Shown piece after piece: positions 51,659 through 59,819 of a DNA stretch of 64,000 nucleotides; positions within the stretch are counted from its first letter, which is position 1, and each line of letters begins with the position of its first letter. This DNA is from Rhizobium ruizarguesonis (GTDB lineage: Bacteria; Pseudomonadota; Alphaproteobacteria; Rhizobiales; Rhizobiaceae), in assembly GCF_012349115.1 (NCBI RefSeq), contig NZ_PQIG01000070.1:42673-106672 (forward strand), given 5' to 3'. The position numbers were made by a program, and so were the translations under genes. The notes under the pieces were generated by a model. That model saw only the letters and a list, made by a program, of their open reading frames with translations. It was not told where the DNA came from and did no database searches.

Positions 51659-51943
51659 TCAGGCGGTGCCATCCACATCCCCATCTTCATCCAGATCATG
51701 AACCGGCAGATAAGTGTTCTTTTCCATCCACTCCCGCACGATGAACCTGATCGTGTCATTCCTTGTCATGCCGAACTCGCCGGCGAGATCCCGCAAGGCT
51801 TCCTCAACTTCATCCTCCATCGAGACGGCCGCGGCGTTGCGCAGCCGCAGCGCCGCGCGGCGAAGCATGATCTGAAGATCAGCACGCGAGATATCCGCGA
51901 TCCGGTCGGCGGCGTCCTCTAAGAGAGAGGCGGTATCGGCCAT
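51659..51943 (-). CDS. Ribbon-helix-helix-type cargo protein, intact copy
   Basis: 94 aa from ATG 51943. The N-terminal half (TASLLEDAADRIADISRADLQIMLRRAALRLRNAA) is a helical element; the C-terminal half (VSMEDEVEEALRDLAGEFGMTRNDTIRFIVREWMEKN) reads as a ribbon-helix-helix DNA-binding domain, followed by an acidic tail (LDEDGDVDGTA). Two related copies lie at 57475 (stop inside) and 58480 (truncated). A GTTACC-N6-GGTAAC palindrome lies 71 bp upstream. Likely an autoregulating repressor; partner unknown. Confidence 0.75.
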   Translation of the reverse strand: MADTASLLEDAADRIADISRADLQIMLRRAALRLRNAAAVSMEDEVEEALRDLAGEFGMTRNDTIRFIVREWMEKNTYLPVHDLDEDGDVDGTA

Positions 51944-52013
51944 AGTCACCCGTTCCTCGCATGTTCTTGCATATGTTTCCTGCTCCAAACGGACCTACCA
52001 CATGTGCAGCGCT

Positions 52014-52031
52014 GTTACCTTGAGGGGTAAC
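52014..52031. promoter_or_regulatory. Palindrome GTTACC-N6-GGTAAC before the RHH gene
   Basis: GTTACC TTGAGG GGTAAC. The same palindrome type with longer arms lies before the truncated RHH copy (58661-58683). GGGGTAAC also occurs in tandem near the integrase start (54274-54292). Confidence 0.65.
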
Positions 52032-52158
52032 CGCGCAATCGCCCCGTGTCCGGATTTTCAACACATCCTCTATAAAGGATTAACGTCGGTGCACCTTTTT
52101 GTTGACTCCCAGCGTTAGAGATTCAAAATTCTCTCGTTTCGCGAGAGGATTTATCAAG

Positions 52159-52380
52159 ATGTCCGAACTTGAAGACCTTCTAAGACAGAAAGCCGAGATC
52201 GAAGCCAGGATCATGGAAGTTCGTGCCGACGAAGTCGACAGGCTTAAATTCGACCTCGCTGCTATCGCATATCAACTTAGGGAGTTGAATGCTCTCCCGA
52301 AAACCCTTGTGGCTGCATTCACCGATAAAGCCGGCACTTTCAACGTCTACCGGACCATGGGTGTGAAGAGACCTCAATAG
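52159..52380 (+). CDS. Coiled-coil small protein, unknown
   Basis: 73 aa from ATG 52159 (GAGAGG upstream). An N-terminal coiled coil (ELEDLLRQKAEIEARIMEVRADEVDRLKFDLAAIAYQLRELN) recalls the oligomerisation part of H-NS-like proteins, but no DNA-binding C terminus follows. Not recognised. Confidence 0.55.
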   Translation: MSELEDLLRQKAEIEARIMEVRADEVDRLKFDLAAIAYQLRELNALPKTLVAAFTDKAGTFNVYRTMGVKRPQ

Positions 52381-52407
52381 CGACGTGCATTCCGCAGGAG
52401 GTGCGCC

Positions 52408-52998
52408 ATGAATTTGGCATATCTTGCCCGGGGTGCGGCGTCTGCTGAACGTGCTAGGGCACGGATGCTGCGTTCCGGCTATACGGTCTGGGGACAAAAG
52501 CTCTGGAGCGAGGAGGAAGATTTAATCTGCCGCCTCTTTCACCCAGACTATTTCGCTTTGCGCCAGATCCTTTGCAATCGGACTGAGCGGGCTATTCAGG
52601 CCAGATGCCGGAAGCTGGGCCTTGTGAGGCCTCGGCAGTCATGGGAGTGGCTGGCTCGTCAGAAGCTTCGAAAGCTCTATCCGGAGGCGACGTACGACGA
52701 ACTCTGCGCGGCCTTCCCCGACCGTGACCTGCAAAACATCCAAGCGGCGGCGCGTTACTACGGATTTAAGCGGAAGAAGAAGCCGTACAAGAAAACCGGG
52801 GTTCCAGCGCTCGATGCCGTCCGATCGAGATGCTACGACGTGAAGATCAATATGCGGGAACTCGACGAGGATTGCCGCACTAAGAAATATTTCCAAAAGC
52901 GGGGATACAAGGCGCAATATCCGAACTTTCGCGCAATTAATCGCGCCGCCTCCTATCTTGGAGGCTATCTCGATTTTCACTTTCCCCCCGAGACCTGA
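52408..52998 (+). CDS. Two-repeat SANT/Myb-like DNA-binding protein next to the integrase
   Basis: 196 aa. Two helix-turn-helix units of SANT/Myb style: WSEEEDLICRLFHPDYFALRQILCNRTERAIQARCRKLGL and SWEWLARQKLRKLYPEATYDELCAAFPDRDLQNIQAAARYYGFKR, followed by a basic patch (KRKKKPYKK). It is convergent with, and overlaps by 22 bp, the integrase end. It could be a regulator of excision; unproven. Confidence 0.65.
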   Translation: MNLAYLARGAASAERARARMLRSGYTVWGQKLWSEEEDLICRLFHPDYFALRQILCNRTERAIQARCRKLGLVRPRQSWEWLARQKLRKLYPEATYDELCAAFPDRDLQNIQAAARYYGFKRKKKPYKKTGVPALDAVRSRCYDVKINMRELDEDCRTKKYFQKRGYKAQYPNFRAINRAASYLGGYLDFHFPPET

Positions 52999-54263
52999 AG
53001 CGCATTCTGCGCGTCGGACCCGTCTACGGTCAGTCCCTTGACGTGGTCCGCCCATGCAATCAGCGCCGCCCGCTTTTCTTCGGCGTAGTCGTAGCGATTG
53101 TAAACCGCTGCAACCCCTTTGATTGACCCCGATCGGTGATTGATCACTGCTTCGACGACATGAACGGGCACGCCCAGCCGAGCCATTCCACTCGCTGCTG
53201 TGCGTCTCAAGTCATGGAATGTCCATGGCTCCAGCTCGACCTTGGCCGCGGACTGCCCGAGCGCTTCGGCTTCCTTCCTGGCAATCTTCAGCATTTCCGC
53301 ATCGATGTTCTTTTTGGCCCGTCCATACCCTGAGACTTTTGTCACGCCCGTTGTCGTGAAGAGAAAAATTGGCTCTTCATCGTCCGCCGGCCGGATCTTC
53401 GGAAGCGCCTCGATTTCTCGCAAGGTTTCGGCCGCAAGAGCAACGAAGTGTTCCTTGCGGTTCTTCGCTCGTTCAGGCGGGATAATCCAATGCTGGTCGT
53501 TTCCTGCCAACTCCATTTCCCACCAACGGGCGCCAGAGACCTCGCTGCGACGTTGTGCGGTCAAAAGCAGAAGCCGGGCCATTGGTCCGAAAGGATAGCC
53601 GAGGTTTCCGGATGCCAGCCAGAATAGCCTGACTTCGTCGTCCGTTAAAATCCGATCGCGCGTCGTCTCTTCACTGGGTTTGTCGATCTTCTTTTCCATT
53701 GGCGAGGTATCGACAATATCGCGCTGGACAGCCCAATTGAAAAATTTCCGCAGCAGCGAAAGTAGCCGGTTGGCGACGATAGGTGCGCGCTCCGCAACCT
53801 CGTCCAGGTGCGCGACAATCTCCTGCCTTTTGATGCTCTTCATTGTCCGCCTGCCGAATTTCGGCCGGAAGTCTTTGTCGAAGAGGCGCTTCCTCTCCGT
53901 GATAGTTGAAGCCCGGTTTTTCTTTTCGACATATCGTTTGATGAACTCGTCGAGCGCATCATTCACGATATCGAGCTTGAGCGCCTTCTTGGTCGCTTTT
54001 GCTGCCGCGGGGTCCTTTCCCTCAGAGACGTCGCGCAAAAGCTTCGATGCCTCTTCCCGGGCCTTAGCCAACGGATAAAGGGGCAGGGGGCCAATCGTGA
54101 ATTTTTTCGGCTTTCCCTCAAACCTGTAACGGATGGCCCAGCTCATCACCCCAGAAGGCTGGATGATCAGATAGAGACCTGGCAAGCCGCCATCAGGAAT
54201 TTCCTGTCGAGAGTCCGACGCTTTGAGCGCTTCGATTGCGCGAACGGTCAGGGTTTTTGCCAT
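52977..54263 (-). CDS. Tyrosine-type phage integrase (DUF4102 family)
   Basis: 428 aa from ATG 54263. N-terminal DUF4102 arm-binding part, SAM-like core-binding domain (about 95-185), and a catalytic domain with R239 (TAQRRSEVSG), H350 and R353 (WTFHDLRR), H376 (INHRSG) and nucleophile Y388 (VYNRYD). It recombines attP with the 3' half of tRNA-Arg. It sits at the right end, next to attR, with tandem GGGGTAAC motifs right before its start. Confidence 0.93.
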   Translation of the reverse strand: MAKTLTVRAIEALKASDSRQEIPDGGLPGLYLIIQPSGVMSWAIRYRFEGKPKKFTIGPLPLYPLAKAREEASKLLRDVSEGKDPAAAKATKKALKLDIVNDALDEFIKRYVEKKNRASTITERKRLFDKDFRPKFGRRTMKSIKRQEIVAHLDEVAERAPIVANRLLSLLRKFFNWAVQRDIVDTSPMEKKIDKPSEETTRDRILTDDEVRLFWLASGNLGYPFGPMARLLLLTAQRRSEVSGARWWEMELAGNDQHWIIPPERAKNRKEHFVALAAETLREIEALPKIRPADDEEPIFLFTTTGVTKVSGYGRAKKNIDAEMLKIARKEAEALGQSAAKVELEPWTFHDLRRTAASGMARLGVPVHVVEAVINHRSGSIKGVAAVYNRYDYAEEKRAALIAWADHVKGLTVDGSDAQNALQVSGGK

Positions 54264-54273
54264 TGGTCTTTCT

Positions 54274-54292
54274 GGGGTAACGCCGGGGTAAC
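54274..54292 (+). promoter_or_regulatory. Tandem GGGGTAAC motifs before the integrase
   Basis: Copies at 54274-54281 and 54285-54292 (11-bp period), 11 bp upstream of the integrase start. Match the pair near attL. Candidates for integrase arm sites or for control of int by a GGTAAC-binding protein. Confidence 0.5.
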
Positions 54293-54421
54293 GGCGAAAG
54301 GGTGATACGTCGTGATTGCCATTGTTATTATCACGATTCACCACAAGCCCTGCAAGCCTTGGGATTCAGGCGGTCAGCATATATCTGTTGATATCTGTTG
54401 ATAGGCCGAGTTAATAGAAAT

Positions 54422-54475
54422 CACCTGCCTTCTAAGCAGGTTGTCGCAGGTTCGATTCCTGCAGGGGTCGCCATC
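54422..54475 (+). repeat. attR core (54 bp)
   Basis: Perfect copy of 16327-16380. The tRNA 5' half is absent here, so this is the phage-donated end. Immediately right of it is CCATTTTTCAAG (54475-54486), which recurs after the third attachment remnant at 58845. Confidence 0.95.
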
Positions 54476-54668
54476 CATTTTTCAAGTATATGTTTTTGCT
54501 TTATTTTCAGTCTTGAACCCCTCATCGGATTTGGTTTGAGGGGTTAGGCTGTTCTCGTTAAGTTTCGCAGCGCCCGAAATCAAAGTGGCGGCATGACCAA
54601 TCCACCTCGCATGCCTCCAAAACCGCTGCCGCACGAAGGTGCGCTGCAAGTCTGGCGAAACCGCAGAC

Positions 54669-54698
54669 ACAAAAAAAGCCCCACTACGGAGCGGGGCT
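54669..54698 (-). terminator. Terminator after the nuclease-like gene
   Basis: Minus strand: AGCCCC/GGGGCT stem followed by TTTTTTT. Placed 118 bp past the nuclease-like stop. Confidence 0.85.
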
Positions 54699-54815
54699 AA
54701 GGTTGAGGTGGGTCGCATAGCGAAGTGTAACGAATCTCCGCACGGCCCGAAGGTTTTACGATCAACAGAGCATATTGTTCCCGTGCCGACAGATTTTCTT
54801 TAATCGGTCGCACCA

Positions 54816-55148
54816 TTAGTTCGGCCTCTTCGGGCTCCAGGTGCGCGCGAAGCCTTCCGTGAGCAGTTTCTTCCCGATCTTTTCCCCGTTCGTCCGATAG
54901 ATGTTGACGAGCGGACGGTGAGACAGGGTTTTGTCGACTGCGCCGCTCAATACGATCCGCAATCCCTTTTCAGCCAAAAGCTCTTCCAACCTTCCCTTGG
55001 CGATCAGCGCCAGCTTCCGTTCCTTGATGCACTTCGCGTGCGATCCAATCTCCGGCGTATCGATGCCCGTGACGAACGGAATACCTTCCCCCAGCAGTCG
55101 CATGTTCTGCCCGCTCAGCGATGCGGAAATAATCAGTCCGGCAAACAT
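54816..55148 (-). CDS. Thermonuclease-like protein, N-terminally shortened
   Basis: 110 aa. VTGIDTPEIGSHAKCIKERKLALIAKGRLEELLAEKGLRIVLSGAV, DKTLSHRPLVNIYRTNGEKIGKKLLTEGFARTW is the C-terminal two-thirds of a staphylococcal-nuclease-type OB fold. The usual N-terminal strand with DGDT is not recognisable, so activity is doubtful. It is the paralog of the fragment at 47757. Confidence 0.7.
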   Translation of the reverse strand: MFAGLIISASLSGQNMRLLGEGIPFVTGIDTPEIGSHAKCIKERKLALIAKGRLEELLAEKGLRIVLSGAVDKTLSHRPLVNIYRTNGEKIGKKLLTEGFARTWSPKRPN

Positions 55149-55228
55149 GAACCTTCTCCCATGCTCGGCCGATAAGACCGCGCAGACTTGATCGAAGCGG
55201 GCCGATCCATTCGCGAACCGACCCGCCG

Positions 55229-55360
55229 ATGAAACACAAGTGCCGACCTGTCATATTGAAACGCTGCCATCATTGCGGCGGCATTGTCGGTGGTCAGCAA
55301 ACCACCATGCCCATGGTGCGTTTCGCGGAGCAACGGCCCTACAATTATGCCTGTGCTTAA
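55229..55360 (+). CDS. Possible 43-residue zinc-ribbon protein
   Basis: 43 aa with Cys at 5, 13, 16 and 42 (RCHHCGG core and YNYACA end). No good ribosome site. It lies in a stretch (55149-55464) where I see no other gene. Confidence 0.35.
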   Translation: MKHKCRPVILKRCHHCGGIVGGQQTTMPMVRFAEQRPYNYACA

Positions 55361-55464
55361 CACCTGCGCCCTTCCGGTATTCCGTGCTCGCTCTTGTCGT
55401 TTCCAACAGGTCTTCATCTTAGCGTTTCACCAACCTGTAATCTGAGGACGATTGATGCATTAAC

Positions 55465-56506
55465 TCACGCCATCGTCCCAACGTCGACGGTGCCTCCAGG
55501 CTTGATGTAATTGCCGCCCCTTATCAGCAGAGCCCAAACTATTCGCGCGGTCTTGTTGGCCAATGCTACTGCCGCCACTTTAAAAGGGCGCCGCTTCCGA
55601 AGCTTTGCTAGCCACGGAGAGACTCGTTCAGCTGTTTTGGCACTCCGAATAACCGACATTGCTCCGGTTACAAGCAGAGTTCGGAGGTGGCTATTTCCCA
55701 TCCTGGAAATATTGCCCAGCGCCTGGCTCTCTCCGCTCGAATGACTTTTCGGAGTTAGGCTAATCCATGCCGCAAAATGGCGGGCCGATTTAAATCCACT
55801 AAGGTCAGGAGCAAGCGCTGTGATGGCGACTGCAATTATAGGCCCGACGCCAGGGATGGTCATGAGTCTCTTGATATCGGCGTCGTTCTTCGTTCGAGCT
55901 AGGATTTCGCGATCAAGTCGTGCGATGTTCGCCCAGAAACTCAATCTGTTTAAGAATTTGCTGCAAGGCGAAGCGAGCGGAAGCCGGAATGCGGCCGTCG
56001 TGCTCATCGTTTGCGATGGCGATAAGTGCCTTCAAACCAGTTGTACCTTGGGCGGTCGCGACCCCCAGTTCAGCCAAATGGGACCGAAGTGCATTAATCG
56101 CTTGCGTCCTCTGGCGTATGGCCAGGGAGCGCGCCCGGAAGATCATGCCCGATGCCTGTTGTTCAGCAGATTTGACGGGGACAAATCGCATCGTCTTTCG
56201 CGTCAAAGCTTCGTTGATCGCTTCCGCGTCATTGAAATCGCTCTTTCCCCGCTTCACGAAGGGCTTCACATAGGCAGGATGGATCAAACGGACCTCATGG
56301 CCGAACTCGGCAATGCGGCGAGCCCAATGATGAGCGGTACTGCAGGCCTCGAGACCGACCAGGCACGGTGGCAATTTCGCGAAGAATTCGAGAAGGTCTG
56401 CCCGTTTTATTTTCCGATTGAAAACCGTTGAGCCATCAGCGTCGGCAGCATGCACTTGGAAAACGTTCTTCGCTATATCCAGTCCGATAGTCGCTATTTT
56501 CTTCAC
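55465..56506 (-). pseudogene. IS110-family transposase, frameshifted
   Basis: Starts at GTG 56506 (KKIATIGLDIAKNVFQVHAADADG is the RuvC-like DEDD N-terminal domain; acidic residues follow in VGLEACSTAHHW and KSDFNDAEAINEAL). Around 55925 the frame breaks: the N-terminal part runs to EFLGEHRTT, and the C-terminal transposase_20 part resumes in another frame (NIARLDREI, PGVGPIIAVAITALAPDLSGF). A 2-nt deletion or 1-nt insertion explains it. Total length about 347 codons, near full size. IS110 elements lack clear inverted repeats, so the exact ends are not seen. Confidence 0.85.
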
Positions 56507-56560
56507 GACACAACTCCTCAGGTTGGTGAACAACGGCGAGGATTTTGTCGTTTGTTTCAC

Positions 56561-56712
56561 GTCGACGGCAAGAGGGTGCGCCGGCCTCTGATCGAGGATC
56601 TTGTGCCTGCCGGCGGGGGACGGACGACGGCAAGCTGCGGCATGCTTCTTATAAGGGGCTGCGCGAAGCCGCTGATCAACTGCCGGTTTATGAGTTGGAC
56701 GACATACGCTAA
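56561..56712 (+). pseudogene. Scrap of a LigD-type ligase gene
   Basis: Two pieces of a ligase reading frame with the middle missing. FHVDGKRVRRPLIEDLVPAG matches the motif III region and LLEDLVPAG of the ligase at 49424. Then, in another frame, DDGKLRHASYKGLRE and a VYE ending match its C terminus, with a stop at 56710. Internal deletion plus frameshift, possibly linked to the IS insertion next door. Confidence 0.75.
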
Positions 56713-56755
56713 GGTTCAACACCGGCCAGCCTCGTCGGTCGGCAAACAGCCCCCC

Positions 56756-57373
56756 TCAGTCTTTGCTAGTAACTTCCACTTGATCCCTTCTGTTCGGCCT
56801 TTTGATTCTCTTGGCCAGCAAAACGGTCGACGAGATCCCACCGCTCAGCATTTTTAGAAGAACTATATTGAAAAAGGTGAGAAAATACGCATTCCCGAGA
56901 ACTGTTGTCGAAGCGCCTGCACCGTAGACCGGTAAAGGAATGAGAAAAATAAAAGAAACGAAGGTGAGCACATATGCCAAATCCGCTTTCACAACGCTTT
57001 TTAGATCGGCAACTATAATTTCTCGGCTCAATTGGGAGGAAATGATATAAATCGAAAACAATAGTGTCTTCACGACCGTAAATGTGATCAGAGAAAACGA
57101 AAGACATGTGTAAAGGGCGACCTGTTCTGGATGGTTCTCCGCCAGCCATGGCAGTTCATAGTGGTATTTCGGTAGAATAACCAACAAGTATCTTAGGTAC
57201 GGGGCGATGTAATCCAGTACGCCTCCTCTGGTCAGCCAAAGAAACAAGATCGACATAGACAAAATAGCCATATCGAGGGGCGGACCGCTAATATGGCTCT
57301 CATATCGTTTGATAAAGTTCTGATTTTGAAGGCGAAAGAAAAGATCAACCCCGGCAAAACTTTTAAACATCAT
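56756..57373 (-). CDS. Multi-span membrane protein, unknown
   Basis: 205 aa, about four transmembrane helices (MAILSMSILFLWLTRGGVLDYI, LYTCLSFSLITFTVVKTLLFSIYIISS, LAYVLTFVSFIFLIPLPVYGAGAS, NAYFLTFFNIVLLKMLSGG). The A/T-rich codon use differs from the core genes. Not recognised; its position in the remnant matches the membrane cargo genes of the prophage. Confidence 0.6.
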   Translation of the reverse strand: MMFKSFAGVDLFFRLQNQNFIKRYESHISGPPLDMAILSMSILFLWLTRGGVLDYIAPYLRYLLVILPKYHYELPWLAENHPEQVALYTCLSFSLITFTVVKTLLFSIYIISSQLSREIIVADLKSVVKADLAYVLTFVSFIFLIPLPVYGAGASTTVLGNAYFLTFFNIVLLKMLSGGISSTVLLAKRIKRPNRRDQVEVTSKD

Positions 57374-57474
57374 TTACGTCCAGCCTTTGCCCCGAACTAT
57401 GCCTGAAAAACTCAATCGAAGGGGCGGGGCACTTCGTAGTGGGAGTGGGCGGAGTCTGTCAAGCATAACGCCCG

Positions 57475-57759
57475 TCAACCATTCCCGTCGACCTCTCCAT
57501 CTTCGTCGAGCTCGTGCACCGGCAGATAGGTGTTCTTCTCCATTCACTCCCGCACGATATATCTGATGGCGTCTTCTCGCGTCAGCATCAGCTCGCTCGA
57601 GACGTTCCGTAGGGCCTCTTCAGTATCGTCGTCGAGAGCGATGGAACCGGAGTTGCGCACGAGCAAGGCGGCGCGACGCAGCATGATCTGCAGATCTGCC
57701 CGGGAAATGTCGGCGATGCGATCGGCGGCGTCTTCAAGGAGGGTGGGCATATCGGGCAT
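57475..57759 (-). pseudogene. Second RHH copy, interrupted by a stop codon
   Basis: From ATG 57759 the frame follows the intact RHH protein (PTLLEDAADRIADISRADLQIMLRRAAL, then TEEALRNVSSELMLTREDAIRYIVRE) until TGA at 57544-57546 stands where the intact copy has the Trp codon TGG. It then continues in frame with MEKNTYLPVHELDEDGEVDG to a stop at 57475. One base change explains the break. Confidence 0.85.
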
Positions 57760-57963
57760 GGTCAGGGTTTCTCCGGCGCCTGAGGTCCTTCTGAGCCGAT
57801 TAGCATATCGGAGTGGCGAAGGCACCCACAGACGATGCTAACCTTCTGCCCCGTCGTCAAAAGCGTACGCGTCATTATTCCGAGGAAGAGGCGGGAGCCG
57901 GACGGTTGTCATACGCACCTTCGCGTGCAATTCTGCCGCGTAGGCTGTTTAGGCAAGGTGCAC

Positions 57964-58461
57964 ATGGCGGTAACAACATTCGCATCTCCACCCTGGTGGA
58001 GAATTGCCGTTGCAGTAATTGTAGTGCCTTTGGCGGCATCCTTCGCATATGCGGTTTACAGCCCAGCCTATCAGGGCTTGCCGGATATGATGGAGCGCGT
58101 TGTCCAAACAACTGAAGTCGTCGCATTCTTCGGTGCTTATCCGCCAACTGTTGCCTTGGGAATTCCATTGATACTCTATTTCAGGGGACGAGTAAGGGCG
58201 TCCCTTGCAAATTGTGCGATGGCCGGGGCCTCCGTTGCTACCTTCCCGTGGTTATGCCTAACTGTATTTTTCGGCCCGGATAAGGCCTACACGAATGATC
58301 ACATCACCTATCAAAACGGAATGATGACGTGGTGGGGGTTGCTGGAAACTACCGAATTGCTCACAGAAATAGCTGTATTCGGAATTGCCGCCGGTGGACT
58401 GTTCTGGCTAATCGCCGCGGCCGGCATCAAAAAACAGCCCCCTTCTAAAGTGTTTGATTAG
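57964..58461 (+). CDS. Four-span membrane protein, unknown
   Basis: 165 aa from ATG 57964. Helices: IAVAVIVVPLAASFAYAVYS, VVAFFGAYPPTVALGIPLILYF, CAMAGASVATFPWLCLTVFFG, TEIAVFGIAAGGLFWLIAAAG. Short loops; no motif. Its coding frame ends at the edge of the truncated RHH copy. Not recognised. Confidence 0.6.
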   Translation: MAVTTFASPPWWRIAVAVIVVPLAASFAYAVYSPAYQGLPDMMERVVQTTEVVAFFGAYPPTVALGIPLILYFRGRVRASLANCAMAGASVATFPWLCLTVFFGPDKAYTNDHITYQNGMMTWWGLLETTELLTEIAVFGIAAGGLFWLIAAAGIKKQPPSKVFD

Positions 58462-58479
58462 CGGCTCTCGATATTGCCC

Positions 58480-58611
58480 GATCGCGATCGATCCAGAGCT
58501 GCGCAACAGCAGCGCCGCGCGGCGGAGCATGATCTGAAGATCCGATCGCGAGAAATCTGCGATCCGGTCGGCGGCGTCCTCGAGGAGGGTGGCGGTATCG
58601 GGCGTTGTCAT
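58480..58611 (-). pseudogene. Third RHH copy, 3'-truncated
   Basis: From ATG 58611: TATLLEDAADRIADFSRSDLQIMLRRAALLLRSSGSIAI, then homology to the other copies stops and an unrelated tail follows. The ribbon-helix-helix half is missing. The palindrome before it is intact. Confidence 0.8.
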
Positions 58612-58660
58612 CGGCTCCTCAATGCTCCACGCATATGTCTCGTGCCGGCGACAATCCGCG

Positions 58661-58683
58661 GCGGTTACCTTGATGGTAACCGC
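58661..58683. promoter_or_regulatory. Palindrome GCGGTTACC-N5-GGTAACCGC before RHH copy 3
   Basis: 9-bp perfect arms around TTGAT, 50 bp upstream of ATG 58611. Same core as the site before the intact RHH gene (52014-52031). Confidence 0.75.
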
Positions 58684-58830
58684 CCGCAATCGCAGTCTAA
58701 CCGATACGCCGGACGTGAGGAAACTGAGGGGCAGTCGATAAATTTCCGCAGCGGAATCAATGGCGTCAAACTACCCCTCAAATCCGAGCATATTCACTGA
58801 AATCACTGCATAAATTGTGATTCTTGGCAA

Positions 58831-58848
58831 TCCTGCAGGGGTCGCCAT
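58831..58848 (+). repeat. Third partial attachment core
   Basis: TCCTGCAGGGGTCGCCAT equals the last 18 bases of the 54-bp att core short of its final C. To its left the tRNA sequence is lost (TTGGCAA). To its right, TTTTCAAG matches the flank of attR. Interpreted as the outer right end of the older element. Confidence 0.8.
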
Positions 58849-59015
58849 TTTTCAAGTGTCCATCCATGCAGCATGCCGTTCGCCGAACAGGTAGAGCGGC
58901 TTCCGTAAAACGAAGTTGCTGGGCCGTGGACCGTCTATCCGATTGGAACACGCATTTACGGCCATGTCTTCGGGCGACATGATTATCAACGAAAACTATG
59001 TAGGTGTCGCGAAAG

Positions 59016-59591
59016 ATGGGTGTCCGCATCGTGCTCATAGGCTTCCCGGGCGTTGGTAAGTTGACCATCGCGAAAGAGTTGAGCGCCATGGTTTCGGCAA
59101 AAATTGTCGACAACCACTGGGTCAACAATCCGATTCTGCGTCTGCTGGATGAGGATGGAACGGCCCCGCTTCCAAAGGGAATATGGGAGTTTACAGGTCG
59201 AGTTCGACAAACCGTCCTTGATGCAATCACCGCTTACGCGCCGTCTGCCAATTTCATTTTCACGCAAGCCGGCTTGGAGGGTGATGAGCGGAGACCTCGT
59301 ACCTTTCAACAGATTGCCAGTGCTGCCGAAGCCTGCGACGCCGTTTTGGTGCCGGTGCGTTTGCTGTGTGATGAAGAGGATCTGGCTCGCCGGGTTTCGA
59401 ACCCCGAGCGACGCCAAAGGTTGAAATCCACGGATGTGGCAGCCTCGAGGGATCGCAGTCGGAGGGCGGGGGGTTTCGATCCACTCCACCCAAACACATT
59501 GGTGCTCGACGTCACTACCGCATCACCGGGAAAAACGGCCATCGCGATCCGAGAGCAGATTCTAAAGGTCCTTGGCGACCTGTCAGCCTGA
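59016..59591 (+). CDS. P-loop kinase-like protein
   Basis: 191 aa from ATG 59016 (GTG 59004 possible). Walker A GFPGVGKLT at residues 9-17, followed by a kinase-like core (AKELSAMVSAKIVDNHWVNNPILRLL) and an arginine-rich lid region (LARRVSNPERRQRLKSTD). It resembles shikimate- or adenylate-type small-molecule kinases. Substrate unknown. First chromosomal gene right of the island. Confidence 0.75.
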   Translation: MGVRIVLIGFPGVGKLTIAKELSAMVSAKIVDNHWVNNPILRLLDEDGTAPLPKGIWEFTGRVRQTVLDAITAYAPSANFIFTQAGLEGDERRPRTFQQIASAAEACDAVLVPVRLLCDEEDLARRVSNPERRQRLKSTDVAASRDRSRRAGGFDPLHPNTLVLDVTTASPGKTAIAIREQILKVLGDLSA

Positions 59592-59715
59592 AATTCGTCG
59601 GAGTTGATTCTATTCGCGCTACGATCGTCGATACGCCTGATGGCGGGAGGCGAGGCGTTCTGACGAGCTATCGGTTTACGCAAAGCCGGCCCGAAAGGCC
59701 GGCTGACGCCTGTCG

Positions 59716-59756
59716 AAAAATCGCAGCGCGCGGATGGGGCTCCCTCATCCGCGCGC
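59716..59756 (-). terminator. Terminator of the RTX gene
   Basis: GCGCGCGGATG/CATCCGCGCGC 11-bp stem with loop GGGCTCCCT; on the minus strand followed by TGCGATTTTTCG. Lies 64 bp after the RTX gene stop. Confidence 0.85.
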
Positions 59757-59819
59757 CGAAGTAGCCGACTTTTGCGGCCAGCGTGTTGTGGCGATCGGAC
59801 GACCGCCACAACGCTATCG

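Larger units (their letters stand above)
54476..58848. mobile_element. Remnant of a second element at the same tRNA site
   Basis: The right boundary 58831-58848 (TCCTGCAGGGGTCGCCAT) repeats the tRNA-Arg 3' end and is followed by the same ATTTTTCAAG as the right flank of attR. Inside lie truncated or broken genes (nuclease-like, ligase scrap, RHH pseudogene, RHH fragment) plus an IS110 copy and membrane proteins, in the same order as the prophage cargo. No integrase and no virion genes remain. Confidence 0.7.
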
